In this document: in pieces, positions 1 through 9,765 of the stretch
How positions within the stretch are numbered: position 1 is the first letter of the stretch
How the letters are laid out: each line of letters starts with the position of its first letter
NCBI GenBank assembly: GCA_003221895.1
Contig: QHUJ01000148.1
Coordinates: 1-51,817 of the forward strand
Direction of reading: 5' to 3'
Length of the DNA: 51,817 bases
Source of the DNA: Gemmatimonadota bacterium
GTDB lineage: Bacteria; Gemmatimonadota; Gemmatimonadetes; Gemmatimonadales; GWC2-71-9
The notes under the pieces: model-generated
Database searches by the model: none
What the model was told of the DNA's origin: nothing
The model's input: the letters and a program-made list of their open reading frames with translations, nothing else
Made by a program: the position numbers and the translations under genes

Positions 1-269
1 TAGAGGAATGCCACGCCGGGCCCATAGGCTTCGCGCAGATAGACGTATCCGCCGCCGGCCTCCGGGAAACGGGCGGCGAGGGCCCCGTAGCAGAGTGCCC
101 CACTCAAGGCCATCGCCCCCATCAACAGCCAGACGACGAGCAGCCACAGGGGCGAGCCGACGGAGCGCGCCATGGTCGCGGGGGTCAGGAAGATCCCGAT
201 GGCGATGACTTCGCCGACCACAAGCGCGGCCATCGCCCGCACGCCGAGGTGGCGCTGGAGTCCATTCAT
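1..269 (-). CDS. APC-family amino-acid permease, N-terminal part (cut by window edge)
   Basis: The first 89 codons of a membrane transporter are visible; the gene runs off the left edge. The start is ATG at 269. The protein opens with a short hydrophilic stretch, then a first membrane helix containing GIFLTPATMA, the unwound TM1 region typical of LAT/APC amino-acid permeases, then a second hydrophobic segment and the EAGGGYVYLREAYG motif usual between TM2 and TM3 of this superfamily. The substrate cannot be assigned. A second, unrelated APC permease lies at 40174-41544. Confidence 0.8.
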   Translation of the reverse strand, partial: MNGLQRHLGVRAMAALVVGEVIAIGIFLTPATMARSVGSPLWLLVVWLLMGAMALSGALCYGALAARFPEAGGGYVYLREAYGPGVAFL

Positions 270-452
270 GGGCTGCCTAAGTTCGCCGTCGTGAAGGCAT
301 TCTCAAGCCCCCCTCAGACTGTCTTTACCAATTTCGTGGCACCTTGTCGCCAAGACACACATCCTGATCGTCTACGCCACAACCGAGGGCACACGCGGAG
401 AATCGCGCTGAAGGAGGAGAGCAAGCGATCTAGCGAGGAGCGCTGATCGGGG

Positions 453-458
453 TATTGT
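453..458 (+). promoter_or_regulatory. -10 box for the small ORF at 466 (leaderless type)
   Basis: TATTGT lies 7 nt before ATG 466, so transcription would start at or next to the start codon. No good -35 is seen, and no Shine-Dalgarno sequence at a useful distance. The spacing matches other genes in this window. Confidence 0.35.
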
Positions 459-465
459 TGACCCC

Positions 466-636
466 ATGGCGTTCCGTCGCGGCATCTACATGGTCCCGAC
501 GCACCGCTGGTACATCGGGCGGACGGTATGGCTGATCGCGGGTGTCGTCCTGCTCACGAGCACCGCACTCGAGGCGCTCGTTGATCCCCGATACATTCTG
601 TGCCGCGGCCTCGCCCCAGTCGCTCAACTGCAGTAA
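466..636 (+). CDS. Small single-pass membrane protein, DUF2892-like
   Basis: A 56-residue protein. After the basic segment HRWYIGR comes one hydrophobic helix (about residues 20-38, including TVWLIAGVVLLTSTAL), then VDPRYILC. This resembles the first half of the short DUF2892/YgaP-type inner-membrane proteins, but the usual second helix is missing and the last dozen residues look unrelated, so it may be truncated or frameshifted. It is the only plausible gene in the 420 bases between the permease and the Spy-like gene; the rest (270-465, 637-689) shows no clear feature. Confidence 0.4.
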   Translation: MAFRRGIYMVPTHRWYIGRTVWLIAGVVLLTSTALEALVDPRYILCRGLAPVAQLQ

Positions 637-689
637 GAGATCCTCGAACAGCGCCTTGACCGTGAACCCCTTTTGAATACGGAGACTCT

Positions 690-1217
690 ATGAAAGTGCT
701 GGGATTCATCACATTCAGCTTGTGCTGTATTGCCGCGCCGCTCGCGGCGCAGGACACGACACACGCGCGACATCCAGGAATGGGCCCCGGCATGGGACGC
801 GGGGGCATGGACGAGATGATGGGGATGATGCGTGAGATGATGGCTCCGATGATGGGTGTCATCGCATACACACCAGGGCATTTGCTGGCGCAGAAAGACT
901 CCCTCAAGCTGACCCCCGACCAAGTCAGCAAACTCACCAACATTGAGAACTCAGCAAAAGTGGCGCACGAGGCCGGCGCGGCCGATTTCAAGACGCACAT
1001 GGGTGCTGTCTCGCAAGCATTCCAGACCGCCGCACCCGACACCACGGCGCTGCGGCCGCACTTCGAAGCCGCCCACTCGGCGATGGGGAAGGCGCATTGG
1101 GCCATGGTGGCGGCCGCAGCACAGTCGCGCGCCGTACTCACGGATGCGCAGCGTCAGAAGGTCGATGCCTGGGTGACCACGATGCAGCAGCGCATGCAGC
1201 AAGAGCACACGATGTAA
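690..1217 (+). CDS. Secreted Met-rich Spy/CpxP-like protein
   Basis: A 175-residue exported protein. Residues 1-20 are a signal peptide ending in AAPLAAQ. A Met/Gly-rich segment follows (GMGPGMGRGGMDEMMG), which could bind metal. Two LTxxQ motifs (LTPDQ and LTDAQ) frame a predominantly helical domain; LTxxQ is the hallmark of the periplasmic Spy/CpxP/heavy-metal-sensor family. GGAG lies about 6 nt before the ATG. The gene appears to be a single unit ending at the terminator at 1300. Role as chaperone or metal-stress protein is inferred from family only. Confidence 0.7.
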   Translation: MKVLGFITFSLCCIAAPLAAQDTTHARHPGMGPGMGRGGMDEMMGMMREMMAPMMGVIAYTPGHLLAQKDSLKLTPDQVSKLTNIENSAKVAHEAGAADFKTHMGAVSQAFQTAAPDTTALRPHFEAAHSAMGKAHWAMVAAAAQSRAVLTDAQRQKVDAWVTTMQQRMQQEHTM

Positions 1218-1299
1218 CGTCGTCGCGCGATTGATTCACAGTCGCTTCACCACGCGACTGCGAACGACGCGCCACGCGGGGAAGTAAGCAAAGCGCCCC

Positions 1300-1332
1300 C
1301 GCCCCCGATCGACGGTGATCGGGGGCGTCTTT
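1300..1332 (+). terminator. Intrinsic terminator after the Spy-like gene
   Basis: An 11-bp perfect stem (CGCCCCCGATC / GATCGGGGGCG) with a 6-nt loop, followed by TCTTT. It sits 83 nt after the Spy-like stop codon and just before the trxC promoter. Confidence 0.75.
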
Positions 1333-1360
1333 GCGGCCCCGAACGTTGGTCGTTTACCTT
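1331..1360 (+). promoter_or_regulatory. trxC promoter (leaderless type)
   Basis: TTGCGG (1331-1336), an 18-nt spacer, then TACCTT (1355-1360), ending 5 nt before ATG 1366. The implied transcript would begin at the start codon; no Shine-Dalgarno sequence is present. Confidence 0.5.
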
Positions 1361-1365
1361 ACTTC

Positions 1366-1799
1366 ATGGTTGAGATGCGCCAGGCGACGGTGGCGTGCCC
1401 TTTCTGCAGCACGCTCAATCGAGTGGACCTGACCAAGGTCGATAAAGGCCCCAAGTGCGGGAGCTGCGGCCGGCCGATTCTGCTCGATCGGCCGATCGCC
1501 GTGTCGGATGCGAACTTCGACCAGGTGACGACCGATACAACTGTCCCGGTAGTGGTCGATTTCTACGCGGATTGGTGCGGGCCCTGCAAGATCATGGCCC
1601 CGTTGCTCGACGATGTGGCGCGGCGCCGTCAGGGTGAGCTCTTGGTCCTGAAACTCGATACCGACCGCAATCCGCAAACCGGACCGCGGTTTGGCATTCG
1701 GGGGATTCCAACGTTGATCGTCTTTCGGAACGGCAAGGAAGTGGCGCGGAAGGTCGGCGCCGTTCCGCAGGCGGACCTGGAGGGCTTCCTGAACGGGAT

Positions 1800-1803
<4 letters not shown>
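1366..1803 (+). CDS. trxC: Thioredoxin 2 (zinc-ribbon thioredoxin)
   Basis: A 145-residue cytosolic disulfide reductase. Two CxxC pairs at residues 11-14 and 31-34 form the N-terminal zinc ribbon characteristic of TrxC; the thioredoxin fold follows, with active site WCGPC at residues 70-74 and the cis-Pro region [14 protein letters not shown] 1366 was chosen because it directly follows a -10 box and gives the normal TrxC N-terminus; ATG 1375 is also possible. The stop codon shares the palindrome CTAG (1800-1803) with the stop of the convergent aconitase gene. Confidence 0.92.
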
Positions 1804-4543
<2,740 letters not shown>

Positions 4544-4547
<4 letters not shown>

Positions 4548-4930
4548 TGCCCCACGACCTTCACAGCGACCACGAAATACTCCGTCTCACCGAAGCAGCT
4601 CGTGGGAACTCCTTTGTGCTGCTGGTAGGTAAGCGCGACCCGCTTGCCGAGAGACGCGTTGATGTGCTGGGCGACGTCATCATCTCTCACAGTAAAGTAG
4701 AATTTCTCCGGATTTGTGCCCGGCATCGACACCATTGCCAGCTCGCCCTCCCAGGTCTTACACAGCCATCCCTTCTTCGAGAATTTCTGCACGAATCCGG
4801 CGCGTTCGCCTTCCGAGTAGCTCCACTGGAGCGCGGACCACGTGTAGAGCCCGAAGATCAGGATCGGAGTGAGCACGATTCCTGCGATGATGAACTTGCG
4901 CTTGCGCGTGAGCTGGAAGTTGAAATTCAC
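4544..4930 (-). CDS. Membrane-anchored protein of unknown function upstream of acnA
   Basis: A 128-residue protein starting at GTG 4930, coupled to the upstream GNAT gene by a GTGA overlap and to acnA by ATGA. After a basic N-terminus there is one transmembrane helix (about 14-32: [19 protein letters not shown]), then a soluble domain with [20 protein letters not shown], a pattern seen in short uncharacterised proteins sometimes misnamed 6-phosphogluconate dehydrogenase. No catalytic motif is visible. Location in an aconitase operon is the only functional hint. Confidence 0.75.
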
Positions 4931-5451
4931 GAGGCGGAATCTACCTCGTACTTTTCGGTGCGATAAGGCGTAAACCCGCGCTTCAGGTAATTGGGTAGCG
5001 CGTTGGGGTGGTCCAGCGTACAGGTGTGCAACCAGACGCGTTTGGGGCCGAGCGCCCAGGCGTCCTGGACGGCGCTCGACAGCAGGTGCTTGCCGAATCC
5101 ACGCCCGAACTCCGCCGCGACGATTCCGAAGTACGCGATTTCCACCGAATCATCGTCAACGACGCGCCGCAATTCGTACCAGCCGGCGAGATCGGCGTGT
5201 TTGTTGCCGGTCGTCCGCGTCGCGACGAACAGCTGAATGGCCGGATCGCCGAGATGCCGGTTGATCTCGTCGTCGGTCCAGTCCCAGCGGTCGCGCCAGT
5301 AAAACGCCTCCCCTACGGCGCGGTAGCACTGCCGGTACAGTTCCGGCAGGGGGCGCTTGGCGTGTGCAATGGCGACGTCGGGAAAATCGGCGAACGCCGA
5401 CTTGAATTGCCCACGATCTTTCAGTTCCAGGTAGGTTCGAGTCACCTGCAT
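4927..5451 (-). CDS. GNAT-family N-acetyltransferase
   Basis: A 174-residue cytosolic protein with the GNAT core: a beta4 segment (VEIAYFGIV) followed by the acetyl-CoA pyrophosphate loop EFGRGFGKHLLSSA (R/QxxGxG/A type) and a C-terminal segment (VWLHTCTLDHPNALPNYLKRGF) that closes the fold. Substrate unknown. It is the first gene of the GNAT / membrane protein / acnA operon. A TAGATT -10 box ends 6 nt before its ATG, suggesting a leaderless mRNA, and its start lies only 28 bp from the divergent gene at 5480. Confidence 0.85.
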   Translation of the reverse strand: MQVTRTYLELKDRGQFKSAFADFPDVAIAHAKRPLPELYRQCYRAVGEAFYWRDRWDWTDDEINRHLGDPAIQLFVATRTTGNKHADLAGWYELRRVVDDDSVEIAYFGIVAAEFGRGFGKHLLSSAVQDAWALGPKRVWLHTCTLDHPNALPNYLKRGFTPYRTEKYEVDSAS

Positions 5452-5457
5452 GCGTGA

Positions 5458-5474
5458 AATCTACGTGTTATGTT
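5458..5474. promoter_or_regulatory. Back-to-back -10 boxes between divergent genes
   Basis: On the minus strand TAGATT occupies 5463-5458, 6 nt before ATG 5451. On the plus strand TATGTT occupies 5469-5474, 5 nt before ATG 5480. The two boxes are 5 nt apart, so each promoter's -35 region must lie inside the other gene. Both imply leaderless transcripts. No strong -35 hexamer is seen on either side. Confidence 0.45.
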
Positions 5475-5479
5475 TGCGC

Positions 5480-5839
5480 ATGACCTTCAACAGAATGGGC
5501 ACGCTACCCCTCCCGCTGGCCCTGCACCTCGCAACGCATACGGTGATCGGCCTGTTCTGTGCTTTCGCCGGCGGTCTCAACCTCATCGATCCCACCAAGA
5601 TCATCCCAAACGCGGTCATTTTCCTCGGTCTGGCGGCGTTCAGCTGGGGCTACGTATTCGGGATTCTCATGGCGCGCAAGGAAGTGGTGGGGCTCGGCGT
5701 GGTCGCCAGTGTCGGCTACATCGTGGCCGGCATCTGGCAGCTCGGGCCGCACTGGGCACTCGGCGCGCTGCTGCTGGCGATCGGCGCGTACGGCCTGGCG
5801 ACACTCGCACTATACCGTCGCAGAATCCTGGAAGCGTAA
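5480..5839 (+). CDS. Small integral membrane protein of unknown function
   Basis: A 119-residue protein with about four predicted membrane helices (for example HTVIGLFCAFAGGLN, FLGLAAFSWGYVFGILMA, LGVVASVGYIVAGIWQLG, ALGALLLAIGAYGLATLAL) and a basic C-terminus. ATG 5480 was preferred over the upstream in-frame ATG 5450 because the latter lies in the GNAT start region and the -10 box is just before 5480. No family is recognised. Confidence 0.65.
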   Translation: MTFNRMGTLPLPLALHLATHTVIGLFCAFAGGLNLIDPTKIIPNAVIFLGLAAFSWGYVFGILMARKEVVGLGVVASVGYIVAGIWQLGPHWALGALLLAIGAYGLATLALYRRRILEA

Positions 5840-5878
5840 GCCCTCGGGTCCTGGGGAACCGCGGGTTGTTCCTGTGAC

Positions 5879-6907
5879 ATGAGCACTAATTTCACGCTAG
5901 CGGACAGGGCATTGCCCGGCGATCCGCCGGCCTCGCCGGCGCAGGTTCCTTCCGATACTGACTTGCTGGACGCCTATTCTCGCACCGTCAGCGGTGTGGT
6001 GGATCGCGTCGCACCCGCCGTCGTCAGTGTCGAGGTCCATCACCGTCGCCGCGGCGGGTCACCGCGCGAGCAGCAGGGCCATGGATCGGGATTCGTCTTC
6101 ACACCCGACGGTTTCATACTCACGAATAGTCACGTTGCGCACGGCGCTACCAAGACCGACGTCGCGTTTCCCGACGGCCGCCGGCTGCATGCCACTCTCG
6201 TCGGCGACGATCCGGACACCGATCTGGCGGTGCTGCGGGTCGACGCCCCCGCACAGGTCACGGCTCCGCTGGGTGATTCCGCGGCGCTGCGCGTCGGCCA
6301 GGTGGTCATCGCCATCGGCAATCCGTTGGGATTCCAGAGCACGGTGACCGCCGGCGTCGTCTCCGCGCTCGGCCGTTCCTTCCGGTCCGTATCGGGACGA
6401 TTGATCGACAACGTCATCCAAACAGATGCGGCGCTCAATCCCGGGAATTCCGGCGGACCGCTGCTCGATTCGCGCGGCACCGTCGTCGGTGTGAACACCG
6501 CCGTCATTCTTCCGGCTCAGGGGATCTGCTTCGCGGTCGCCGTGAGTACGGTAAAGCTCGTCGTGGGGCAGCTGATCGCGTACGGACATGTGCGCCGGGC
6601 GCGCATCGGCGTCGGCGGACAGAATGTTTCGTTGCCGCGTCTCGCCGTTCGCGCGCATCGGCTGATTCAGCCGAGCGGTGTGTTGATCACGACGGTCGAA
6701 GCGGGCAGTCCGGCGGCGCGCGCGGGGCTGCAGCCGGGGGACATCATCGTCGCGTTCGATCGACAGCCAGTGCACGGGATCGACGATCTCCACCGTCTGC
6801 TTACCAGCGATCGCATTGGCGCGGCAACAACGGTGGCCGCGGTGCGCAAAGCGGAACGTTTGGAGCTGTCGATTACCGCAACCGAGACGTTGCAACCGCA
6901 GCCGTGA
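5879..6907 (+). CDS. HtrA/DegP-type serine protease with one PDZ domain, apparently cytosolic
   Basis: A 342-residue S1C-family protease. The catalytic triad is His85 (TNSHVAHG), Asp115 (DPDTDLAVL) and Ser191 (NPGNSGGPL); a single PDZ domain covers roughly residues 225-330 (AGLQPGDIIVAFDRQPVHG). Unlike most HtrA proteins it has no signal peptide or membrane anchor: the N-terminus is polar and Pro-rich, and the protease domain starts near residue 35. It may therefore act in the cytosol, unless the true start lies upstream, where I see no exported extension. A leader-type transcription unit follows. Confidence 0.9.
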   Translation: MSTNFTLADRALPGDPPASPAQVPSDTDLLDAYSRTVSGVVDRVAPAVVSVEVHHRRRGGSPREQQGHGSGFVFTPDGFILTNSHVAHGATKTDVAFPDGRRLHATLVGDDPDTDLAVLRVDAPAQVTAPLGDSAALRVGQVVIAIGNPLGFQSTVTAGVVSALGRSFRSVSGRLIDNVIQTDAALNPGNSGGPLLDSRGTVVGVNTAVILPAQGICFAVAVSTVKLVVGQLIAYGHVRRARIGVGGQNVSLPRLAVRAHRLIQPSGVLITTVEAGSPAARAGLQPGDIIVAFDRQPVHGIDDLHRLLTSDRIGAATTVAAVRKAERLELSITATETLQPQP

Positions 6908-6928
6908 CAAGGCCGTGACGCGATGGTG

Positions 6929-6958
6929 TTGACCGCTCGGGGCCCTCGTTTGTACCTT
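6929..6958 (+). promoter_or_regulatory. Strong sigma70-type promoter of a leader transcript
   Basis: TTGACC (6929-6934), an 18-nt spacer, then TACCTT (6953-6958), ending 6 nt before ATG 6965. It drives the leader ORF and attenuator-like region before the HAD gene. Confidence 0.6.
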
Positions 6959-6964
6959 GGTGCC

Positions 6965-7036
6965 ATGATGATCACGGCCTGCCACAAGAATATGCACCAC
7001 ACCGGGAACCTTCTCGGGGGGGCGGCCGCTAGCTGA
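6965..7036 (+). CDS. Putative 23-residue leader peptide
   Basis: An ORF starting exactly where the promoter at 6929 should begin transcription. It reads MMITACHKNMHH then TGNLLGGAAAS and stops at TGA 7034-7036. Three His codons lie in its middle. Its last codons (7019-7028) are the strand that can pair with the left arm of the following terminator. An internal ATG at 6992 could also be the start. It is probably regulatory rather than a functional protein; translation is an inference. Confidence 0.45.
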   Translation: MMITACHKNMHHTGNLLGGAAAS

Positions 7037-7097
7037 AGCGATACACGATGTCGCAAACGCACAGAGCGGCCCGCCCCACACTGGAGCGGGCCTTTTT
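7019..7097 (+). terminator. Intrinsic terminator with competing antiterminator (attenuator-like)
   Basis: The terminator is a 7-bp stem GGCCCGC (7068-7074) / GCGGGCC (7086-7092) with a T5 run at 7093-7097, 30 nt before the HAD gene. The strand GGGGCGGCCG (7019-7028), inside the leader ORF, can form 10 pairs (one bulge) with 7067-7077 and would block the terminator. Alternatively the unit 6965-7097 is a free small RNA. Confidence 0.55.
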
Positions 7098-7127
7098 AGT
7101 GCGCAGCCGTCAACGAAGGGAGATGGG

Positions 7128-7952
7128 ATGAAGAGGCATTACCTGCTGGCAAGCGATTTCGATCAGACACTGAGCTTCAACGACTCGGGCCACATCCTGA
7201 GCGAGATGCTGGGGATCCCGAGTTTCCGGGAGCGCGTCGCCTCGTTGTCGCAGCTCAATCTCGTTCAACAAGGTGCCGAGCTGGCCTATCTACTCGCGCA
7301 CGATCCCGATTTTCGCCGCGTTACCCGCAACGATCTGCTGGAAGTCGGCCGCCGCGTCCGCCTCAAGCGGAATGTCGAGCTGCTCAGCCGCATGCTCGCG
7401 CAGGGGATCGACGGGCATCGCTTCGATTTCTACGTGATTTCGGCAGCCCCGGAGGAGGTCGTACTCTCCGCGCTCGACGGCATCGTGCCGCCGGACCATG
7501 TCGTTGGCACGCGATTTCAGTTCCAGGAGAATGGCGGGCAAATCGGGTCGCTGGTGCGTGTGGCCGCGGGCTACGGCAAGGTCGCAGCGGTCGAAGAGAT
7601 TCGCGCCCGGCACATCGTGCCGCGCGACCAGGTCATCTACGTCGGTGACGGGCAGTCCGACATTCCGGTCATGCTCCACGTCAACCGCGGAGAAGGGTTC
7701 ACGATCGCCGCTTCCGAAGCGCGTGAAGTCGCGCATATCGCGAAGCGGACCGTGATCAGCGATGACGCCCTCTCGGTGCTGGTACCTATCCTCGAAGAGA
7801 TCGCGGGGTTCGGGCCGGCGCAGATTCGCGCGCTGTTCGAGGATCAGGGTCTCGTGATTCAGGAATGGGACCGCGTGCGTACCGACTGGCTGACGATCCG
7901 CGACGGCGCGAGCGACGGCGCGGTGCGGCTCGACCTCGCATCGGGGACCTAG
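7128..7952 (+). CDS. HAD-superfamily phosphatase (SerB/MtnX-like)
   Basis: A 274-residue cytosolic hydrolase. HAD motif I is DFDQTLSFND (residues 9-18), motif II is in FYVISAAPEE and motif III is YVGDGQSDIP. The layout resembles phosphoserine-phosphatase-like proteins, but the substrate is not evident. AGGGAG precedes the ATG at good distance. Expression may be controlled by the attenuator-like leader just upstream; its His codons raise the possibility of a histidinol-phosphate or other amino-acid link, but that is speculative. Confidence 0.85.
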   Translation: MKRHYLLASDFDQTLSFNDSGHILSEMLGIPSFRERVASLSQLNLVQQGAELAYLLAHDPDFRRVTRNDLLEVGRRVRLKRNVELLSRMLAQGIDGHRFDFYVISAAPEEVVLSALDGIVPPDHVVGTRFQFQENGGQIGSLVRVAAGYGKVAAVEEIRARHIVPRDQVIYVGDGQSDIPVMLHVNRGEGFTIAASEAREVAHIAKRTVISDDALSVLVPILEEIAGFGPAQIRALFEDQGLVIQEWDRVRTDWLTIRDGASDGAVRLDLASGT

Positions 7953-8017
7953 GGGAGAGGGGAGGGGGGGACGGTCTACCGGGCGCTGGGGCGGCCGCAC
8001 TATTTTGGAACAGAGTC

Positions 8018-8497
8018 ATGACTCCGCCCTGGCTGGCGTCGCTTACCGCGTTGACAGTTGCAGCGACCGCGTTACCGGCTCAAAAACCGGATAGCGCGCC
8101 CGCCGCCCCCCCCGCTCCCCCCGCTCCCCCCGCTGCCGCTGCCCCTAAGGCTGCGGCGCCGCGCCCTCCGAAAAGCAGCAGCAAACTCATCACCGTCGAG
8201 GACATCGAACGGGCGCGGCCAACGGCGGGAAGCGCGTATGACGTTGTGCAGCTGATTCGACCGCAGTGGCTGAGGACACCCAGAAACATGCTGAACCTTC
8301 CAGGTGCCACCGCCGGTGACACGGGGCCGGAGTTTTCGGTTTTCGTGAACGATCACGAGATGGGCGGCCTGAGCTATCTCAGGTCCGTCCCAGTCGACCA
8401 GATCGACTCGCTACGCTTTATGACTATGAGTGAAGTCGGCGCCCGTTATGGACCAACAAACGGTCCTGGCATCGTCGTGATGCTGAAGCAGCGTTAG
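8018..8497 (+). CDS. Exported protein with a stand-alone TonB-plug-like domain
   Basis: A 159-residue protein: signal peptide (about 1-21, ending in TALPAQ), an Ala/Pro-rich linker (about 25-55) encoded by tandem 9-nt GCTCCCCCC-type repeats, then a domain starting ITVEDIERARPTAGSAYD and ending ARYGPTNGPGIVVMLKQR. The order helix / VVQLIRPQWL / VFVNDHEMGG / IDSLRFM / YG-GIVVM matches the plug domain of TonB-dependent receptors without any barrel. A paralogue lies at 17420-17812. ATG 8018 was chosen because it gives the signal peptide. Its stop overlaps the convergent DUF1501 gene by 4 nt (TTAG). Confidence 0.7.
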   Translation: MTPPWLASLTALTVAATALPAQKPDSAPAAPPAPPAPPAAAAPKAAAPRPPKSSSKLITVEDIERARPTAGSAYDVVQLIRPQWLRTPRNMLNLPGATAGDTGPEFSVFVNDHEMGGLSYLRSVPVDQIDSLRFMTMSEVGARYGPTNGPGIVVMLKQR

Positions 8498-9765
8498 ACC
8501 CTGATCGCTCCGGGGAATCGACTGGCGACCGGGGCGTAGCCGGGGAAAACGGGGGTGAGGTCTGTCGCGCCGAGGTGGCGCGCCAGGATCTCGCCAAACA
8601 GGTCGCGGAAGTCGGTTGTGACCGCCACGTCGCGGGCTTCGAAGCGCTGGTCGATCTCGAGCCCCGGCCAGCGGCCGAGTACCTGGCCGCCGTTCACCGG
8701 TCCCCCCATCACGAGCATCGCCGTCGCGTGTCCGTGGTCGGTGCCGCTGTTGCCGTTCTCCCGAATCGTGCGGCCGAATTCGGACATGGTCAGCACGACG
8801 ACGTTGTGCATGCCGTCGCCGAGGTCGCGCGTGAAGGCCGACAGCGCGAGCCCCAGCTCGCGCAGCCGCGCCGACAGCTGTCCCTCGCTCGAGCCCTGGT
8901 TCACGTGAGTATCCCAGCCGGTGCAATCGGCGAATGCGATTTCCAGTCCCACATTCGCTTTGATGAGCTGCGCGATTTGCAGCAGCGTCCGGCCGAGACG
9001 ACCGGAGGGATACTCGACATCACCGGCGGGCCGGTACTGCGTGGGATCGGCGCGCTTCAGCATCTGGATCGCCTCGAATCCTTCGCGTGATGACGATGCC
9101 AGGAGACCGGTCCCGGCCCCATCGTACAGCTCTTCGAAGGCCTTGGTGAGCCGATCGCGCGCGTCCTCCTGCGGCACGCGCAGTCCGAACGCTTGCAGAT
9201 CGTCGATGGCCAGCGAGGGTGCGCTGCCGGCCAGAATGCGCGGCAGTTGCGGGCCGAATGCCACGGCGCGGAACGGCGTGTCGGCGTGCTCGCGATCGTG
9301 TTCGCAGTAGCGGTTCAGCCAGCCATCGCCCGTCGACTTCAGGCCGGGCGTGCCCGATTCCATGTAATCCTGTGCATCGAAATGGCTGCGAGTGGAATCG
9401 GGTGAGCCGATCCCGTGCAGCACCGCCAGGCTCTTGTTGTCCCAGAGCGATTTCAGGGGCGCGAGGCTCGGATGCAGGCCGAAATGGCCGTCCAGGTCCA
9501 CGACGTCGCTGGCCGGGATCGCGATGCGGGGTCGTTCCTGGTAGTACAGGCGATCGCCATGTGGGACGATCATGTTCAGTCCATCGACGGCACCGCGCTG
9601 GAAGAGGCAGACCAGAATGGGGCGGTCGGAGGCCGAAAGAGGGGATAGAGGGGATAGCCGGCGGGTTTTTGCGAATGCGGCCCTCGCGAGAAAAAGCGGA
9701 TCCAACCCGAGGCTCACGAGGGCGAGCCCGCCGGCCCGAACAAATACGCGACGAGAGATGGTCAT
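8494..9765 (-). CDS. DUF1501 family protein, Tat-exported
   Basis: A 423-residue protein with a twin-arginine signal (SRRVFVRAGG, residues 4-13) followed by a hydrophobic stretch and the AxA-type end ARAAFAK. The mature domain belongs to the sulfatase-like DUF1501 family, recognisable from CLFQRGAVDGLNMIVPHGD near the start and VVVLTMSEFGRT and GTDHGHATAMLVMGG near the C-terminus. It is translationally coupled (ATGA) to the upstream DUF1800 gene, its usual partner. Biochemical role is unknown. Confidence 0.9.
   Translation of the reverse strand: MTISRRVFVRAGGLALVSLGLDPLFLARAAFAKTRRLSPLSPLSASDRPILVCLFQRGAVDGLNMIVPHGDRLYYQERPRIAIPASDVVDLDGHFGLHPSLAPLKSLWDNKSLAVLHGIGSPDSTRSHFDAQDYMESGTPGLKSTGDGWLNRYCEHDREHADTPFRAVAFGPQLPRILAGSAPSLAIDDLQAFGLRVPQEDARDRLTKAFEELYDGAGTGLLASSSREGFEAIQMLKRADPTQYRPAGDVEYPSGRLGRTLLQIAQLIKANVGLEIAFADCTGWDTHVNQGSSEGQLSARLRELGLALSAFTRDLGDGMHNVVVLTMSEFGRTIRENGNSGTDHGHATAMLVMGGPVNGGQVLGRWPGLEIDQRFEARDVAVTTDFRDLFGEILARHLGATDLTPVFPGYAPVASRFPGAIRV

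Noticed and set aside
8100-8135. Tandem GCTCCCCCC repeats as a separate element
   Set aside because: They encode the Ala/Pro linker of the plug-like protein; simple slippage repeats are enough to explain them.
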